64,000 nucleotides of DNA from Roridomyces roridus (GCA_029378245.1 JARKIF010000001.1:2356001-2420000), one strand, 5' to 3'; positions 20,848-33,189 are shown, counted from the first letter of the stretch. Program-made: numbers and translations. Notes: generated by a model not told the origin, from the sequence alone.

Positions 20848-22454
20848 TCACGAGAACTGATCGAGAGAAACAGTTATATACAGTGTGGTAGCCCTAGGTA
20901 GGGTAATGGGAGTGGGAGACGGTACAGAAATGGACCTAGCCATGCCCTGGCTAGAGTCGGTGCAGAAGACATGCGGCATTGTGGCTAGATCCATACCCAT
21001 AGGCTCCAGGCTACAGCTACGGGTGATTCCGGACCCCTCAGGCTCCTCCGCCTCGGCGTCCATCTGGATCCCAGTCCACTCCTCTTCGTCTTCATCTCCA
21101 ACCGACTCCTCTCCTCCCTGCCTCGCCTTCCACGCCTCCAGCTCTTCCTCAAAGACGCGTTGGCGTCGATCCTGCTCCGCCTGCCTCCGAGCCTCTCTGG
21201 CATCCGCATCCTCGGCCTCCTCGTACATCGAATTCCCATGGTCGTTGTCCCAATCGTCTGAGACACGATCCGGAGTTACGGGGCGAGGGTCGACGGGAGG
21301 CGCGGGAACGACGTCCTTCGGCTCATCGCCGAAATCCATCAAGTCGTTGTCGTCCTCAACAACTCGACGAGCAAGACGAGGCCTCTTGACAGGCACGGGG
21401 GGAGGCGAGACCGAGATGGAGGACGATTGAGCACGCCCACGTTTGGGCGTGACGGAGACAAGAGTGGAGGGGACGAAGGGAGAGGTGCGAGGTTTCCGGA
21501 TGGTGACATTTTGCTTCTTCCCACGTTTGGGTGGTGGTGGTGGTCCGTCCGTCCTTCTGCACGCAACGCGTTTCTGCCGGCACAAATCGCAGGCACGAGC
21601 TTTGCCTCCGACGGAGTTGACACAGACCGCTCCGAGACGACGGCAGTTGTCACAAGCTAAAGAAGAAGATGAGTAAAATCGAAAACGAAGGAAAATCACT
21701 CACCATTGTTTTCCTCGTCGTCTCCAGCGACGGATTCCACTTCCTCCGGCGTCTTCACGCGAGCCTTCCCTTTACTCTTCCTCGGCTGCTTCCTCCGCGA
21801 CAACGGCTTCCCGTCATCCTCGTCTTCGCTGACAACGACGACCTCCTCCTTGGGCTCGTCCTCCACCAACGACTCCGGCCCTTCCCCACCTTCATCTTCC
21901 TCCTCGTCTTCACCCCACTCGATCCCCGCGTATTCGTCTTCACCTCCGGGCGTCGAAGGCTCTCGGTCCTCGTTCGTGTGGATCGCGTAGTTGCGACCAA
22001 TCCCGGCGAAGAAAGCGAGGTCGATGAAGAAGTGGCGAGGGAAGGTCACAAATCCAGGGACCATCAGGTCCCGTGGACTCGGAGGGAGATGGGCCGGGGC
22101 TTGACGAGTTTTGGCGAGTTCTTCGGCGAATTCCCAGTAGTTGCAGTGGTGATCACGCCTCCGCGCGACCTCCTCGACAACGCGCTGTCGTCTCGCAGCC
22201 TCCAATGCAGCCTCCTCTTCCCTTTTCCTCTCTGCCGCTCTCTCAGCCGCCAACCTCTCCTCCTTGGCCTTCTTCGCTGCCTCCACCCTCGCTACCTTCT
22301 TCTTCGCCTTGGCCAGCGCCTCCTCGAGCATCGCAATGGTCTCCGGCGAGATTTCGTCGTCGTCCTCCGGGTCCGGGGTCGGAGCTTGGTTTTTCTTGTC
22401 CTTGTCTTCATCGTCGCGATGAGGGGGCAGGGAGTGGCGCGAGTGGGTCGACAT
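20848..22454 (-). CDS. Zn2Cys6-like coiled protein, probable KDZ companion
   Basis: Two exons (22454-21704 and 21656-20848) encode about 520 residues from MSTHSRHSLPPHRDDEDKDK. A basic/acidic coiled region (LEEALAKAKKKVARVEAAKK ... EEEAALEAARRQRVVEEV) is followed by KPLSRRKQPRKSKGKARVK, then two matching C-x2-C-x6-C triplets, CDNCRRLGAVC and CDLCRQKRVAC, which fit a Zn2Cys6 binuclear cluster placed centrally instead of at the N-terminus. After it come SPPPVPVKRPRLARR and a second acidic coil. Similar proteins occur often beside transposons in mushrooms, to my knowledge without tested function. It converges on the KDZ gene with about 100 bases between stops, so it may belong to that element. 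An upstream in-frame Met exists at 22526. Confidence 0.7.
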
Positions 22455-22577
22455 GGTGGTATGAGTCAAAGAGAAAAATTGATCCGGGACAAACTTCACC
22501 AAACTTTCTTTGTTCGGTTCCGGCAACTCATTCGGCTACCGGCAATCATTTCTACCGTTCTCTTGGGCTCTTGAGGG

Positions 22578-23119
22578 CAAGAGCCTAAGAGGGGGATACT
22601 GTTATGTCCCGTTCCAACGCCAACTCCGGTACTCAACTCCGGTACTGAACTCCGGTCACGTCGGGATGCCTCCCGACGTCGAAGCGCATCACGCGCTCCT
22701 CGGTTCTATCCGGGTACTCGGGTTTTCACGCGATGAAGGTATCTGAGCGTTTCCCCCGGACTTGGTATTCATCAGGATATCCACTTGATCATTCCGTGCG
22801 GACTTAATCAGCTTATATCCACATAGCCACATAAGTCCGTTTCTATTATTGGTCTGTGGTAATGACATATATCTCTACTTACTCGTATATAAGACTTTCC
22901 TTATCTGTATTCAACCTTAGTTGATAATTGACGTTCTTGACTACTCGTCTTGGCTGGTTCCTACTCCTTCCCTTCCTATCAACATAGCAAGGCGTCTTTG
23001 ACACCCTACTCCTCTGTGGTGCTCTTAGATCGCTCCTCCGGTCGACTCCTTCCAACTCCGGTCACTACCGGAGTTCCGGCTTCTACTCCGGACTTGCCTT
23101 TTGGAATCGGATCGTAACA
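22578..23119 (+). mobile_element. Ty3/gypsy 3' LTR with polypurine tract
   Basis: The LTR runs 22600-23119, starting TGTTATGTCC and ending CGTAACA, an inverted TGTTA/TAACA pair. A purine-rich AAGAGGGGGATAC sits directly upstream, as expected for the plus-strand primer of a 3' LTR. A TATATAAG box lies at about 22886-22893. Short ACTCCGGTA repeats occur near the start and end. The element body upstream is almost absent, and the LTR abuts the RT of another gypsy element lying in the opposite direction. Confidence 0.75.
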
Positions 23120-24230
23120 GTAACGGGTACTTGTTCTTCACCGTCATCTCGTTGAGCTTCCGGTAATCCTGTACCGGTCGAAGGGACCCGTCCTTCTTTT
23201 TAATAAAAAAGAATGCCGAAGCCATCGGCGACTTGGATGGTCTGATCCGTCCACTCTTGAGATTCTCTTCAAGAAACTCGTTTAGCTTTCTTGCTCGCCT
23301 AACGAGAGTGGATAGATTTTGCAATCAACAGCCTTTGATCCGGGCTTTAATTCGATCACATGATCCCAAGGCCTTTTTTCCGGCAACGAGTCGAAGGACT
23401 CTTTTGCGAAAACCTTGACGTACTCCCGGTATTGCTCCGGGATCTTGTCTTCCGTCAATTTTTCCTTTTCTGCCGAAGCCTGTTCGGCCATCTGTTGTGC
23501 CTGCATCGCCTTGCTCCGCAGCTCCACAACAGGCGCGAAATCGACCAATAGGATCGATTCGCCTTCTTCCACCGCTTCCTCCCGTGTGACACCTTTTCCG
23601 GCTTCCAGTCCGGTCATGCCACACTCAGCCGGACATCGGCTAAACTTCATCGTCTGGTCCCGCCAGTTGATCTCTGGGTTGTGTTTAAACAACCAGTCGT
23701 ACCCGATAAACACACGTGCTTTGCCCAAGCCCGTGATCAGGAATTTCTGTCTTTCGACATGCGGGCCGATAGACATGATCATCTCTACGTAATGAGTGAT
23801 CTTGCCTTTTGTGTTCTCGGTCCCGTCGGCATTCCTGGCCACAATCGGCATGTCGAGTTTTTTAAGCTCGAAGCCTTCGGCCTTAGCATAGTCCCTGTCC
23901 ATGCACGTGGTGGTACACCCGTTGTCCAGCAACGCACGAATGGAACGTGTTTTCCCTGTGTCCAGTGCTTCCAGCTGGACTGCCACCACCATCTCATGGT
24001 GGACACGTTGCCGTTGGAACTCACGCAGCTCCTGAGTTAAGCGTTGTTCCGTCTCTCCCATCGCACGGCGTGCCAGCCATTGTGCGGCCTCTTTCTTCTT
24101 GAGACCAAACGGCACCCGTGTATGCTTAGGCGCTACCTCCTCTTTCGAGGATTGAGCCTCTGCGGCATCGCCGCCCTTTTTCTTCTCACTATTTTTCTCA
24201 GCTGGTATAGTAAAACTTTTGCAAAGAAAC
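23120..24230 (-). pseudogene. Ty3/gypsy pol fragment (protease and start of RT)
   Basis: On the minus strand a retropepsin-like segment (RALLDNGCTTTCMDRDYA, then FIGYDWLFKHNPEINW) leads to the RT start ([31 protein letters not shown]). A frameshift near 23285 separates this from [19 protein letters not shown] and [19 protein letters not shown]. The frame ends at NKYPL where the plus-strand LTR begins, so no catalytic YVDD, RNase H or integrase remains. The upstream gag is missing, cut by repeat sequence at about 24200. Confidence 0.85.
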
Positions 24231-24660
24231 ATGTTATGGATCATCCGTAGGCTTTGCAAAAGTTCAGGTTAATTCTTATCTATGGAAGAGACTGCCAGAA
24301 CTAGTTGACCGGCTGGCACGGCACATCCGGCACACCGGCACAGGCTATATATGCTATCAAAAATTGATTTTCATCCTCCGGCCTTCTCAGAGAATCCCCT
24401 ATGGGAAGAGAACATTGATGGCTTCTTCCAGATGTGATAACAATCCTGAAAGAGTAACCGGCACATTTGGACCAGCGGCATGCATCAAAAAAAGATGGGG
24501 GATCAAAAAAATCAAAGTTGTAGAGCCGCTCGAGAGCTACAGGAGTTGCTAACATTGTTTTACATCAAACTGATTGGCTGGCCCGCAAAATGCAAAATAC
24601 TTTTTCAGAGGCAAGTCTTTGGAAACCAACCCCAGGTTTTGAAAGCTGAGTGTGTCCCAA
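24190..24660 (+). repeat. Dispersed repeat, copy 1 (inverted partner at 35680-36120)
   Basis: Two segments are shared with 35680-36120 in reverse: about 24205-24290 (AGTAAAACTTTTGCAAA, ATCATCCGTAGG) and about 24500-24660 (GGGGATCAAAAAAATCAAAG, TTGTAGAGC, GCAAAATGCAAAATACTTT). Their order is kept. I cannot assign a superfamily. The rest, to 24836, shows no gene. Confidence 0.55.
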
Positions 24661-24836
24661 GGCTTCATACCAAAGGAACCATTATGTTTTCTAACCTCAG
24701 AGTGGTATCATCAACTCTGAATTCAAAAAGTGTTTGACATTTCGGATGCTATTCCCGATTGGGCCACTACGCTTTCCTCCCAAAAAGGCAATTTTCAGCT
24801 TTTGCACTCCCATTGGATCTGCCTCTGGGATCCTTA

Positions 24837-25200
24837 CACTGCCAGGATTTGATCATTTGCTGCCACGGCAAATTTTAAATTTACTATTTATTTGCCATTT
24901 ATTTGCTATACATTTGCTGGGCTGATTTGCGGACCCAGCAAATGTGTAAAGATGTTGACTTGTCAATTGATTGCCGAGAAATTTGCTTAACATTTGCTGT
25001 CGTGCAGCATGTCCTTCCATATATGGGAATAAAACATAATTGCCTTTCAAGATACTTCTTTGTTCACTAGGACTCCGTGCACCCTTGAGATTCACCACTC
25101 ACTGCCTGAAACAGACACTTGCCACCAATCACTGCCCAAAATGGGTGGTCTTCACTTGTCACTGCCAAAAACAGGAGAAAAATGTGACCACGAATTTAAC
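24837..25200 (+). repeat. CACTG-ended terminal repeat, left copy
   Basis: It starts CACTGCCAGGATTTGATCAT and continues with an AT-rich TATTTATTTGCTATTTATTTG-type stretch and GGACCCAGCAAATGTG. The same sequence occurs reversed at 36408-36658 (about 250 bp, roughly 85% alike) and, for the outer 85 bp or so, at the end of 33740-34097. From about 25095 a further module (CACTGCCTGAAACAGACACT, CACTGCCCAAAATGGGTGG) matches 33740-33830 in reverse. CACTG ends with 3-bp duplications suggest a CACTA-type element, but no transposase is seen. Confidence 0.6.
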
Positions 25201-25589
25201 ACAATACAAGCCTGTATTCAACGGTCAAGAGACACACGGGGAACGACATCGTGACCATGTATTTGAAGGTATTTGATGCGAAAATTCGACACCCCCCAGC
25301 CACCCAATCATCTACCTCCCCACCCATCAGCAGCTGCTCGTCGCTGTCGATATCAACCTGGCCAAACGGCAGCACTTTCCGACAACGCCACCCCGCCCAC
25401 GCCTTCCATACATTCTACCCGCCCACAGCACACTGCACACCACACCGTGGCCCTATGCCCACACTACCCTCCATGCTCCGTCCGCGCATGTAATCCCCAC
25501 TCCATGGACGGTCGACCTGTGTACCCACAGCTTTCGCCTCGACACAATGCGGGTAGCATGCAGACAGGTGCGGCTACGATACGGATGGT

Positions 25590-26280
25590 AACAGCGCAGT
25601 CGTAGATCGAGTAGTTGCGGATAGGTTGGAAGATGAGTTGCGGATAGGTTGGAAGATGATACCCATACCGCGGATGGCGTGGACGATGTTGGACAGCCCG
25701 GGCTCCGTAGGGAAAATGTCGGTGACACCACGGTATTAGCGAATGAAATGAAAGTTAATCAGACACTTACCAGTAGCCTTCTCATGGTAAGTAATCTCCG
25801 TCCGCTTGTCCGTCGGGTTGAAAGGCTTGAAGTCAAGCAGCTACGTTGCTGATGGCCTGGACGACGGAAGCGTCAATCGTATCCTGGTTCTCCGTGCGCA
25901 AAGCGTATGCAGCGAGGAGGATGACATCCTCGGCAGAGAATGACCTGCAGTCAAGTGTTAGTTCGGGACAAGTAATGAAAGGGAACAATGTACGAGTACG
26001 TGATAATGGTCTCCCGGTCTATCGTCAGCTTGTTGATGGTGAGAGTACCAGTCTTGTCAGAGCACAGGATGGTGACACCGGCGAACTCCTCAATGGCGGT
26101 GATACAAGTGACGATGGCCTTGTGCTTGGCGAACTGCTGCGCACCGACGGTGAGGGTGACCTAGAACGCATCAGTGTCATGATATAAATGGAATAGGGAG
26201 AACGTACGGAAAGCACGGTAGGTATCGCAATTGGAATATCACCGATGAGAAGGACAAGGAAACGACACCCTCCGCTTCAC
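25590..26280 (-). pseudogene. Plasma-membrane H+-ATPase (PMA1) fragment, internally deleted
   Basis: On the minus strand from about 26275: LVLLIGDIPIAIPTVLS, an intron, [37 protein letters not shown] (phosphorylated Asp motif DKTGT), an intron, then FSAEDVILLAAYALRTENQD and FKPFNPTDKRTEITY. It then skips the nucleotide-binding region and resumes with TEPGLSNIVHAIRGMGIIFQ, where a 23-bp piece is duplicated (about 25608-25655). Introns are retained, so this is a DNA-level copy, not a retrocopy. A complete PMA1 has about 900-1000 residues; here perhaps a quarter remains. It lies inside the repeat-bounded region 24.8-36.7 kb. Confidence 0.85.
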
Positions 26281-26299
26281 CCTGTTTGCAACATCAGTA

Positions 26300-29200
26300 T
26301 GGTAGGGGAGATTGGAAATTCGAAGAGAAACTTGAATGCATTCAACGCGTTAAACGCAATCAACAGTACGTACTCCCTCTGCTCTCAATACCCCAGCCTT
26401 GGCATGCTGCTCACCCACACGGCGGGCGCAAAAAGCCTACGAAGGCGCTCACTTTGTCACACGTGCTGATCCCACCGCCATCTGTCCTCGTCCTCCTACC
26501 GCACCTCCTACCCACACCTCTTACCTACCACTGCACCTCGTCCACACCGCCGCATCTCCACCACACCACCGCATTTATCCCCTGCCGGTGTTTCGCCCAC
26601 ACACGGCGCCGTATTCGGAATGGCTTGGGAGTGTATCCATCGCCGGTCCGCACCATCGTCTGCGTGCCTCAGATTCCGGCTCTGCACATCCTCGCTTCTC
26701 CTCCATGTAGGATGGACGGAGAGGTTGTGACGTGCCACGTCGAGCACAGAAGGGGAATGGGAGGCGATGGCATTTGGAACGCGGAGGGTGAGAGCGAGTG
26801 TGTGTACGGCTGAAGATGGTGCGCAAGGCCAAGGGATGCTGGGAGTAAGGGGGAGAGGGAGGCGGGGCTGAGAGACTTCAGAGCCTGACACACAGGCATG
26901 GGACGCCATCGAGTCGTCTATTTGCCGTCGACCTCGACCAGCGTAATAGGGGAATAGCGTAGAAAGGGGAGACAGACACAGAGGCAAGGGGCAAGGGCGT
27001 AGACCGAGGCATAGGCTGAGGAGAGACTCAGCGGTTACATATGAAAATGAAGGAGAGAAGAAAACGCCGGCACACGGAGCATGGGAGTCCCAATGGGGCG
27101 GGTCTCTTGCTGACGGTTTACAGAGCACGGCAGCAGAGGAGGCAGAAGATAACAAGAGGGTGAAAGAGCTGGATTTGATACACACACATGGATTCAGCTT
27201 GAGGGCGTGTTTTGACAAACATGTATGGTGCAGCGACGCAGCCTACGAGTCCTACGAGTCGTGAGTCTTGGGCTACGAGAATGAAAAGAGGATGGAGGGC
27301 GGAAGGCGGAAGGCGGGGCCAACGCGGGTTGGGAGTTCCAAGAGGGCGGATCTCTTCCCGGCGGTTTAGAGCTTGCCCGAATGCGCAAATGAAAAGAGAG
27401 GAGGATGGATGCTTACTCGGGGTAGTACTCCCTCAAATACGGCCTTTCGCTCAGGAGGGACAGATGCGGCTTGGGTCCAAGCTGCGGAGTGCTGCTTGGC
27501 GGGCTTGGGAAGTTCCTCGCGGCCGGTAGAAAACAGTGCAGAGGGAGGGTGAGATGCCACGTAGCCGTTGTGACCACACTGCGACGAGCGTGCGCGCCTA
27601 CAAGTCGTGCACGACTTGGGTGTCGTTGAAGAGTACATATGGGAGGTATTGGTTCTACAGCCGCCAAATCCGCGGGGAACAGGTGGGCAAGGTCGTCTGG
27701 AACGATGATGCCCTTCATCGTTCCAGACGACCTGTAGACAGTGGCAGCCGGAAGAGGGTGATGGATAAGGAGAGCAGGGAGCTGCAAATTCTCGCGGGCG
27801 CCCGCGATTTTTTGACGCGTTGGGTCACAGAAAGGCCTGGGTGTGACTTGGTAAACAAGCAAGGAGGAGGGAGAGGAGAACGTGTTTGTTGATTGTTGAT
27901 GTCCCAAAGGGGAAACACCGTCTTACTTCCGTCCCTCCTCCTTCACCCTCTCGTTTTGGTCTCCTCCTGCTGCCCTCAACCTCTCTGCTGCTCCCCTACA
28001 TGCCCTAAACGATCCGGACCGTCGCTTTCTGAAGTCACAATCTCCAACGACCTTCATTTCCCGGTGCACCAAAATCCAGACCAAGACCTCGGCATTACTT
28101 TGGAACTTGAATGGCTGCAGTCAAGCGGAGGAGGAAGACCGAAATAGATGCACAACACCGCTCCTTGGGTGGATACTTTGTCTAGTCAAGGAGGGAGGAA
28201 GGTGTGGCAGACATAGAGGTGTGTGCACTCTGTTTTCTTTCGGAGTCTCTTGTGACTGGATCTCAGTTTGCTACTCCCAATGGACACTGGGCACTCTCAA
28301 TTGACTCCCTAGGGGCGCGCTGGCCGGCTCTGGGTGGTATCTGCCCGGGTAGGAGACCAGACTGGATGCCTCTTACACAAAGTAAGTCTGCCGGCTGCAC
28401 CTTTGTCTTCTCTGATATAACTGCCCGTTTTGCAGCATCTGCACGCACGCTCCAACACCCCCAGATATCACGCTGCAATGCTCACGTTCATCCTGTCAAG
28501 CCCGCACCACTCGGAAAACGAAGATTCTACAGCAGAGGTGCTGTATGACAAAGTGAGTATGGCACATCCAGTTCTCATCCAATCAGGCTGAAATAATTTT
28601 TCTCCCCTTTGTTAGCCTCTTCCCCAACGCCCCCTTGAGACCGTTTGAGCCGCTCAAGTCTCAGGGCCTCGCCGTCGACGGTCTGGGGCATCACATGACC
28701 AAGAATCATGTTTCTGGACAAAAGTTGGTCGTTCTTCCCCATGCCTGCCCCGATTCAGGTGAGTCTTGCTGAAACATGTACTTTGGCATACCCCTCAGGC
28801 ATCCATACAGCTCGTTCGGGCCACCAACGCGTTTCGCACTTGGTCCACAACACTTTTGATGGAGGACCAAACCAGGCATTTGCCAAAGTCCGTTTTTTTG
28901 AGTCCAAAGTTCGTTGTCAGTCCTCACCACAGTGATTGACCTGTTCCCCAGCAGTCTATAAACGACTACCTCACGGCCGTACTCCTCCCTGCTGCAGTCT
29001 GGTCGTTGTCGTCGTTCCACAGCCACATGTCACCGGCGCACTTGACAAAGTAAAAGTAAGTACTGCAATTCCAATTCTCATTCATCCAAGCTGAAAACAC
29101 TTTCCTCCCCTGCCCCAGCTTCCTCCCCCGCCCCTCCTTAACATTGTTTCGGCTAGCATAGGCTTGGGGTCTTCCAATTGACGCTCTGGCGCATCACATG

Positions 29201-29800
29201 GTCAATAGACAAGCATTCACACAAAAGTGAGTTGTTCTCAGCCAAACCTCTACTAGTATCCGGGAGCCTTACCACGATATGTACCTTAGCATCATCCCCA
29301 ACTAGATATACAGTTCTTCCGGGACTTAAATCTCTTCTACCCTTGGCCGCCGCCTCTTTCCGTGGGAGAAGAAATAGAGGCTTCTCCAAAAGTGAGTGTA
29401 ATTAATTCTATTCTTCGTATCCTGCCTTGAATACTGCCTTTCCCTGTTGCTTCAGGGTCTCCCCGAGGGCTGCTTATGCTCATATTGCTCAAAACTGCAG
29501 TGTGTGCTCGCCGTCGCTGGTTCACAGCCACACTTCAGCAGTAGAGAGCTACCAAGTAAGTCGACTTCTCTGATTCTGCATGGATTATTGGTGACTTTGA
29601 TATAGATATCTACATTCCTTTAAAGTGCTATTGTGTTCCGTTCACGTACAAGTACATATGTCAAGCCAAATACATTGTGCGATCAATCCTACTATCCAAG
29701 TCTGATTCAGTCTCCTCCTCAAGCTCATGCAGGATCCTGGACATGAAATCCAAGGCCTGAGCCCAACGCGCTGCCCGCGGGTACCATATCTGCCTTGGGA
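26300..29800. other. No recognisable gene; degenerate sequence
   Basis: Short frames only, none with a domain I recognise. A phrase at about 27080-27130 (GAGTCCCAATGGGGCGGGTC, then CTTGCTGACGGTTTACAG) recurs diverged at about 27325-27370 (GAGTTCCAAGAGGGCGGATC), so part is duplicated. Segments at about 28560-28640, 29060-29110 and 29400-29460 share CATCC-AAT/TCAAGCTGAAA phrases, hinting at further old duplication. Confidence 0.5.
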
Positions 29801-31600
29801 GAATAATTAATAGCTCTTTCCCTTGGGTTCCCGGCCGAAATACCTCAATCTCCGGGTAATCCTCCAGCTCTCGTCTCCTTTGCGCCGCGCCTACGACCCA
29901 AAATCATACTTTTCTTGTGTCATACGACTTGTGCATATTGTCACCCATGGCCTTCTTTGTCTCACTCCACTGTCGTTGAAGCAGCCTACGTCGTTGCTGA
30001 ATTCTGAATCATTCCTCTTTGATCGTGACTTGCTTCTTTTGACGAACGAATCCCTTGTGGATATTTACCGTCCAGGTGCGTACTCAGTCCTCCCTCCAAT
30101 GCTATTCTCACTCATTTCGGTACTAGGCGTTCAATTATTACTTTGGGTCGGTTCGAATTCGCTGCGTGTTTTGCAAATGAATTTGACCTGTATTTTAAAG
30201 CTACTTCCCTCAAGACAGTCCGGGGCTCGCTGGAGACGAGTACTCGCTGTTCTCGCAGCGGGGTTGTTGAGCTTGCGGTAGTCTGTGTCCTTGGACAGGC
30301 GCGTCAAGTGTCGGGTTGGTTCGTTGGGTGGATAGATGGTGAATGTAGAAGTGGTTGGCGAGGGGCGTGCTCGATGGTTGCGGTGGTTGCTGCGACTCCA
30401 TCTGCGCTGTTGGCTTCTCGCGCATTGCCGAGATGTCCGAGTCATGCCCGACTTGCCCGAGGGCCGCAATGCGTCCGATTGCAACAAGCTGCACCTTCCT
30501 GATATCCTGAAGACGCACGAGGCGATCTATTTCCGGTACGTTGAACTTGTGCCAGACAAGCATGTAGATGTGTGCTTATCCCGTGAAATAAAGGCCTTCG
30601 CTGCTTCTGGGAAGCTGCTGGCGGCACCGACCTGTACGACCAATTGGATCGCTACTACATCGACACAGAGAAACCATGCTCGGTACTCCCCAAGACGATT
30701 CCACTCTGATTAATATTCACTATAAAGCTCGTACTTCAAAGGAACTGCTGGAATCACAGGGCGGGGATGACAGCGTCGATGAGGTCCGGGAATTCGCGAA
30801 CCAGCTCGAGGAGCCGGAATCGCGGAAAGGAGCGGTAGTTCTCTCCTATTATATGGCCGCCGTTCGAGGCACCGCGCCAGTCTAGTAGTATTATTTGTCA
30901 AATGAGTGGATGTTCCGGGAAGGATCAGAATAGTTCACATAATTGAGTCTTTTTATCGCTCCGAAGTGTGTCGTTCGGTTTTAATCTGGGCCGTATAGTA
31001 AGTTCGCGGAGGTCGAAGACGGCGTGGTGTTCATCTCTCCCAGTCAAGGGAAACTCGAGATCCGGAAGGAAGTGTTGAAACTAAGAGCATTCAATGGAAC
31101 TACAGGTAACATACCCTCTTCAGTCTGATGCCCAGATCACTGTGGTACCGAGTGCCTCTGTAGGGCGGCAACTGCATCTTGCCGTCTTTTATGCTGATTG
31201 CAGCCATCCCTAATGCTGACTGGTGTTTCGGCAATGGTCCGAAGGTTTCTTGTATCAGCTACAAGCTGTGTGGGCGAGAGATCTGGACCAAAAAAAAAAG
31301 ACCGACCTCGTTATGCCTTTGGTCTATCATGGACTGGAATTGCGTCGGCTTATGAAGGGCGAGCTGGGAAAGGGGCTCAAAATCTTTTTGGATTTCGTAT
31401 TCATCGATGAGACAGTTATTCTCCCTGGCGAACTAAACCGCTGGGTGTCTGACTCGGGCCAACAGAGTACTCCTTGACGGATATCCTTGCGCCCGCGAAC
31501 CTTACGCCGCTCTTTACTTCGCATCCCGAATCGTTCCGAGGCACAAATTAAACTCAAGGTCCAGTAAGTTGCCTGTTTCGTTACAGAAACCGCTCATCGC
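29800..31600 (+). other. Unrecognised possible gene remnant
   Basis: Several short plus-strand stretches look protein-like: FDRDLLLLTNESLVDIYRPG (about 30020), DILKTHEAIYFRYVELVPDK (about 30500), DDSTLINIHYKARTSKELLE (about 30690), FAEVEDGVVFISPSQGKLEI (about 31005-31065) and MPLVYHGLELRRLMKGELGK (about 31313). They are separated by GT-AG-like gaps and frame changes. I do not know the family; it may be a decayed captured gene or element gene. Confidence 0.3.
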
Positions 31601-32930
31601 CAATAGTAACATGCTAGCAGCACAACTATTAATATTGCTCCAAATTACCATGGAAAAATGAGGATTGGGTAAACCGCGACAAGTTCAAGACAAGTTGCGC
31701 TTGTTGATGCATCATGTGACTGTGTATCTTCTCGTTTGCACCACCACCTTCCTCGCACCTTGGCCGCACTCTCGCTCTCAGTACCTCCGACTCACTCAAA
31801 CAACATCTTACGACTGGACTCAAGCTTGACGCCGCGCGAGGAAGGAGATGCTCGGTGATGTGGCATACCAGGTGCGTTCGCCGTTACTTGCGTCGAGGTC
31901 TCGTCTGCTCACTGTTGGACTCCCAATCCGTGTCTGCTCGCGCGTCGTCTGTCTGGACTCTCTGCATTGCTGGGAGGCAAACCAATGTTTCCCTTTCTCA
32001 GTATCACGCCTCTCCCTCCGCTCCTCGTGTCTGCCTTCGCTGCTCTTGTACATTTCATAGGTGCCAGATCACCCTTCTCTGCACCTCTCCCGCCGTCTGC
32101 AATGTAGATAATGGTGAGTACTATCTCGATTCTTCCCCACCCTCCTCCCCTCCCTCGTCTGCTATAAACCGCCGGCAAGAGACCCGCCCCTGGGACTCCC
32201 AAGCCGCGTCTGCGCTCGCTCCTCCCCGCCAATACATGCCTTAAAGCCCACGCTAATTTTTCCTGAGATATACACCTCACGCTCACCGTCGGTGCGACAA
32301 CAAACCCATCGCCTACCCATCTGCCCGTCCCGGCTGCTCACTGCCCTGCCATGTATATCCCCTACGGCACTACCTATCACCTCCTCGCGTCGCACCACCT
32401 CCCCTTCCTTTCCTCCATCTTCCTCCTGCTCATTCCTTGTCCTGGGATCAACGTCAACGCCATCCCCGACCCCTCGAGTGTCAGTGTCTTGACCGACCCG
32501 CACAACTCCACTCATACATCCCACTTCTGGCAGCCATGGCCGCCCTTCCTTCACCTCGCTCGTCACCAACGTCGCTCAGACACCGTCAAGTACATTGCTG
32601 CAAGCCGGGTACAGACTGCGCGTGCGGAGATGATTGAGGAGCTCGAGCCAATGAGCAATGCCCGAATCCACGGCGTTGCACGCTGACGCTGCGGGGTGGC
32701 ATATTGACTGTATGGCGGGGCTGGGTTCAAGGCACTGCCGGGATCGTGCGCACGGCGGTCCATGCATTGTGATTCCTCCGACTTTGGTCCTCGGCGGGTT
32801 TTCGACTGGCTGCATGAGACCGTGACCAATGTTTTCTTTTTTTCTCAAATACTCTATGCACTGTATGTCTAGCCAGAATGTTATTAATTGGATTCCAGAT
32901 AAGAACGAGGAGGGAGGCCTAGGATAAGTA
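31600..32930. other. No recognisable gene
   Basis: Pyrimidine-rich sequence with short frames of low complexity on both strands. Nothing assignable. Confidence 0.4.
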
Positions 32931-33020
32931 GAGTGATTCATGCCCGTTCCGGGTAATAACAAGTGAAAGTTGCCTGTTTCGGGCAATGATGAGTGAAAGC
33001 TGCACATTTCAGTAAATGAT
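32930..33020 (-). repeat. Short copy of the TGCC-ATTTC-GGCA-TGA repeat module
   Basis: TGCCCGTTCCGGGTAATAAC, AAGTTGCCTGTTTCGGGCAA and TGAGTGAAAGCTGCACATTT are three diverged copies of a motif of about 30 bp that also occurs at 33745-33830 and, reversed, at 25095-25190. Confidence 0.5.
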
Positions 33021-33189
33021 TGAGTGAAAGCATCAACCAGCTGACTGTCCCTCGTGGTCAGCCTCATGCTCACCTCATGTCGGATGCTCCGTCCGGATCC
33101 CTTCTTACTTCCCACCACCATCTCTGTCCCCAATCCCCTCCTCCACTGGCGCTAACCGCGCCGGCATTTGACTGCAGGCCTACCAAGCT

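Noticed and set aside
21669..22574. 301-residue plus-strand frame
   Set aside because: It is the antisense of the Zn2Cys6-like gene; its translation is Leu/Arg/Pro-biased as expected for a shadow frame.
28300..28370. Phrase resembling the 3' part of 5S rRNA (GGTATCTGCCCGGGTAGGAG)
   Set aside because: Only a short similarity, no paired stems and no internal promoter.
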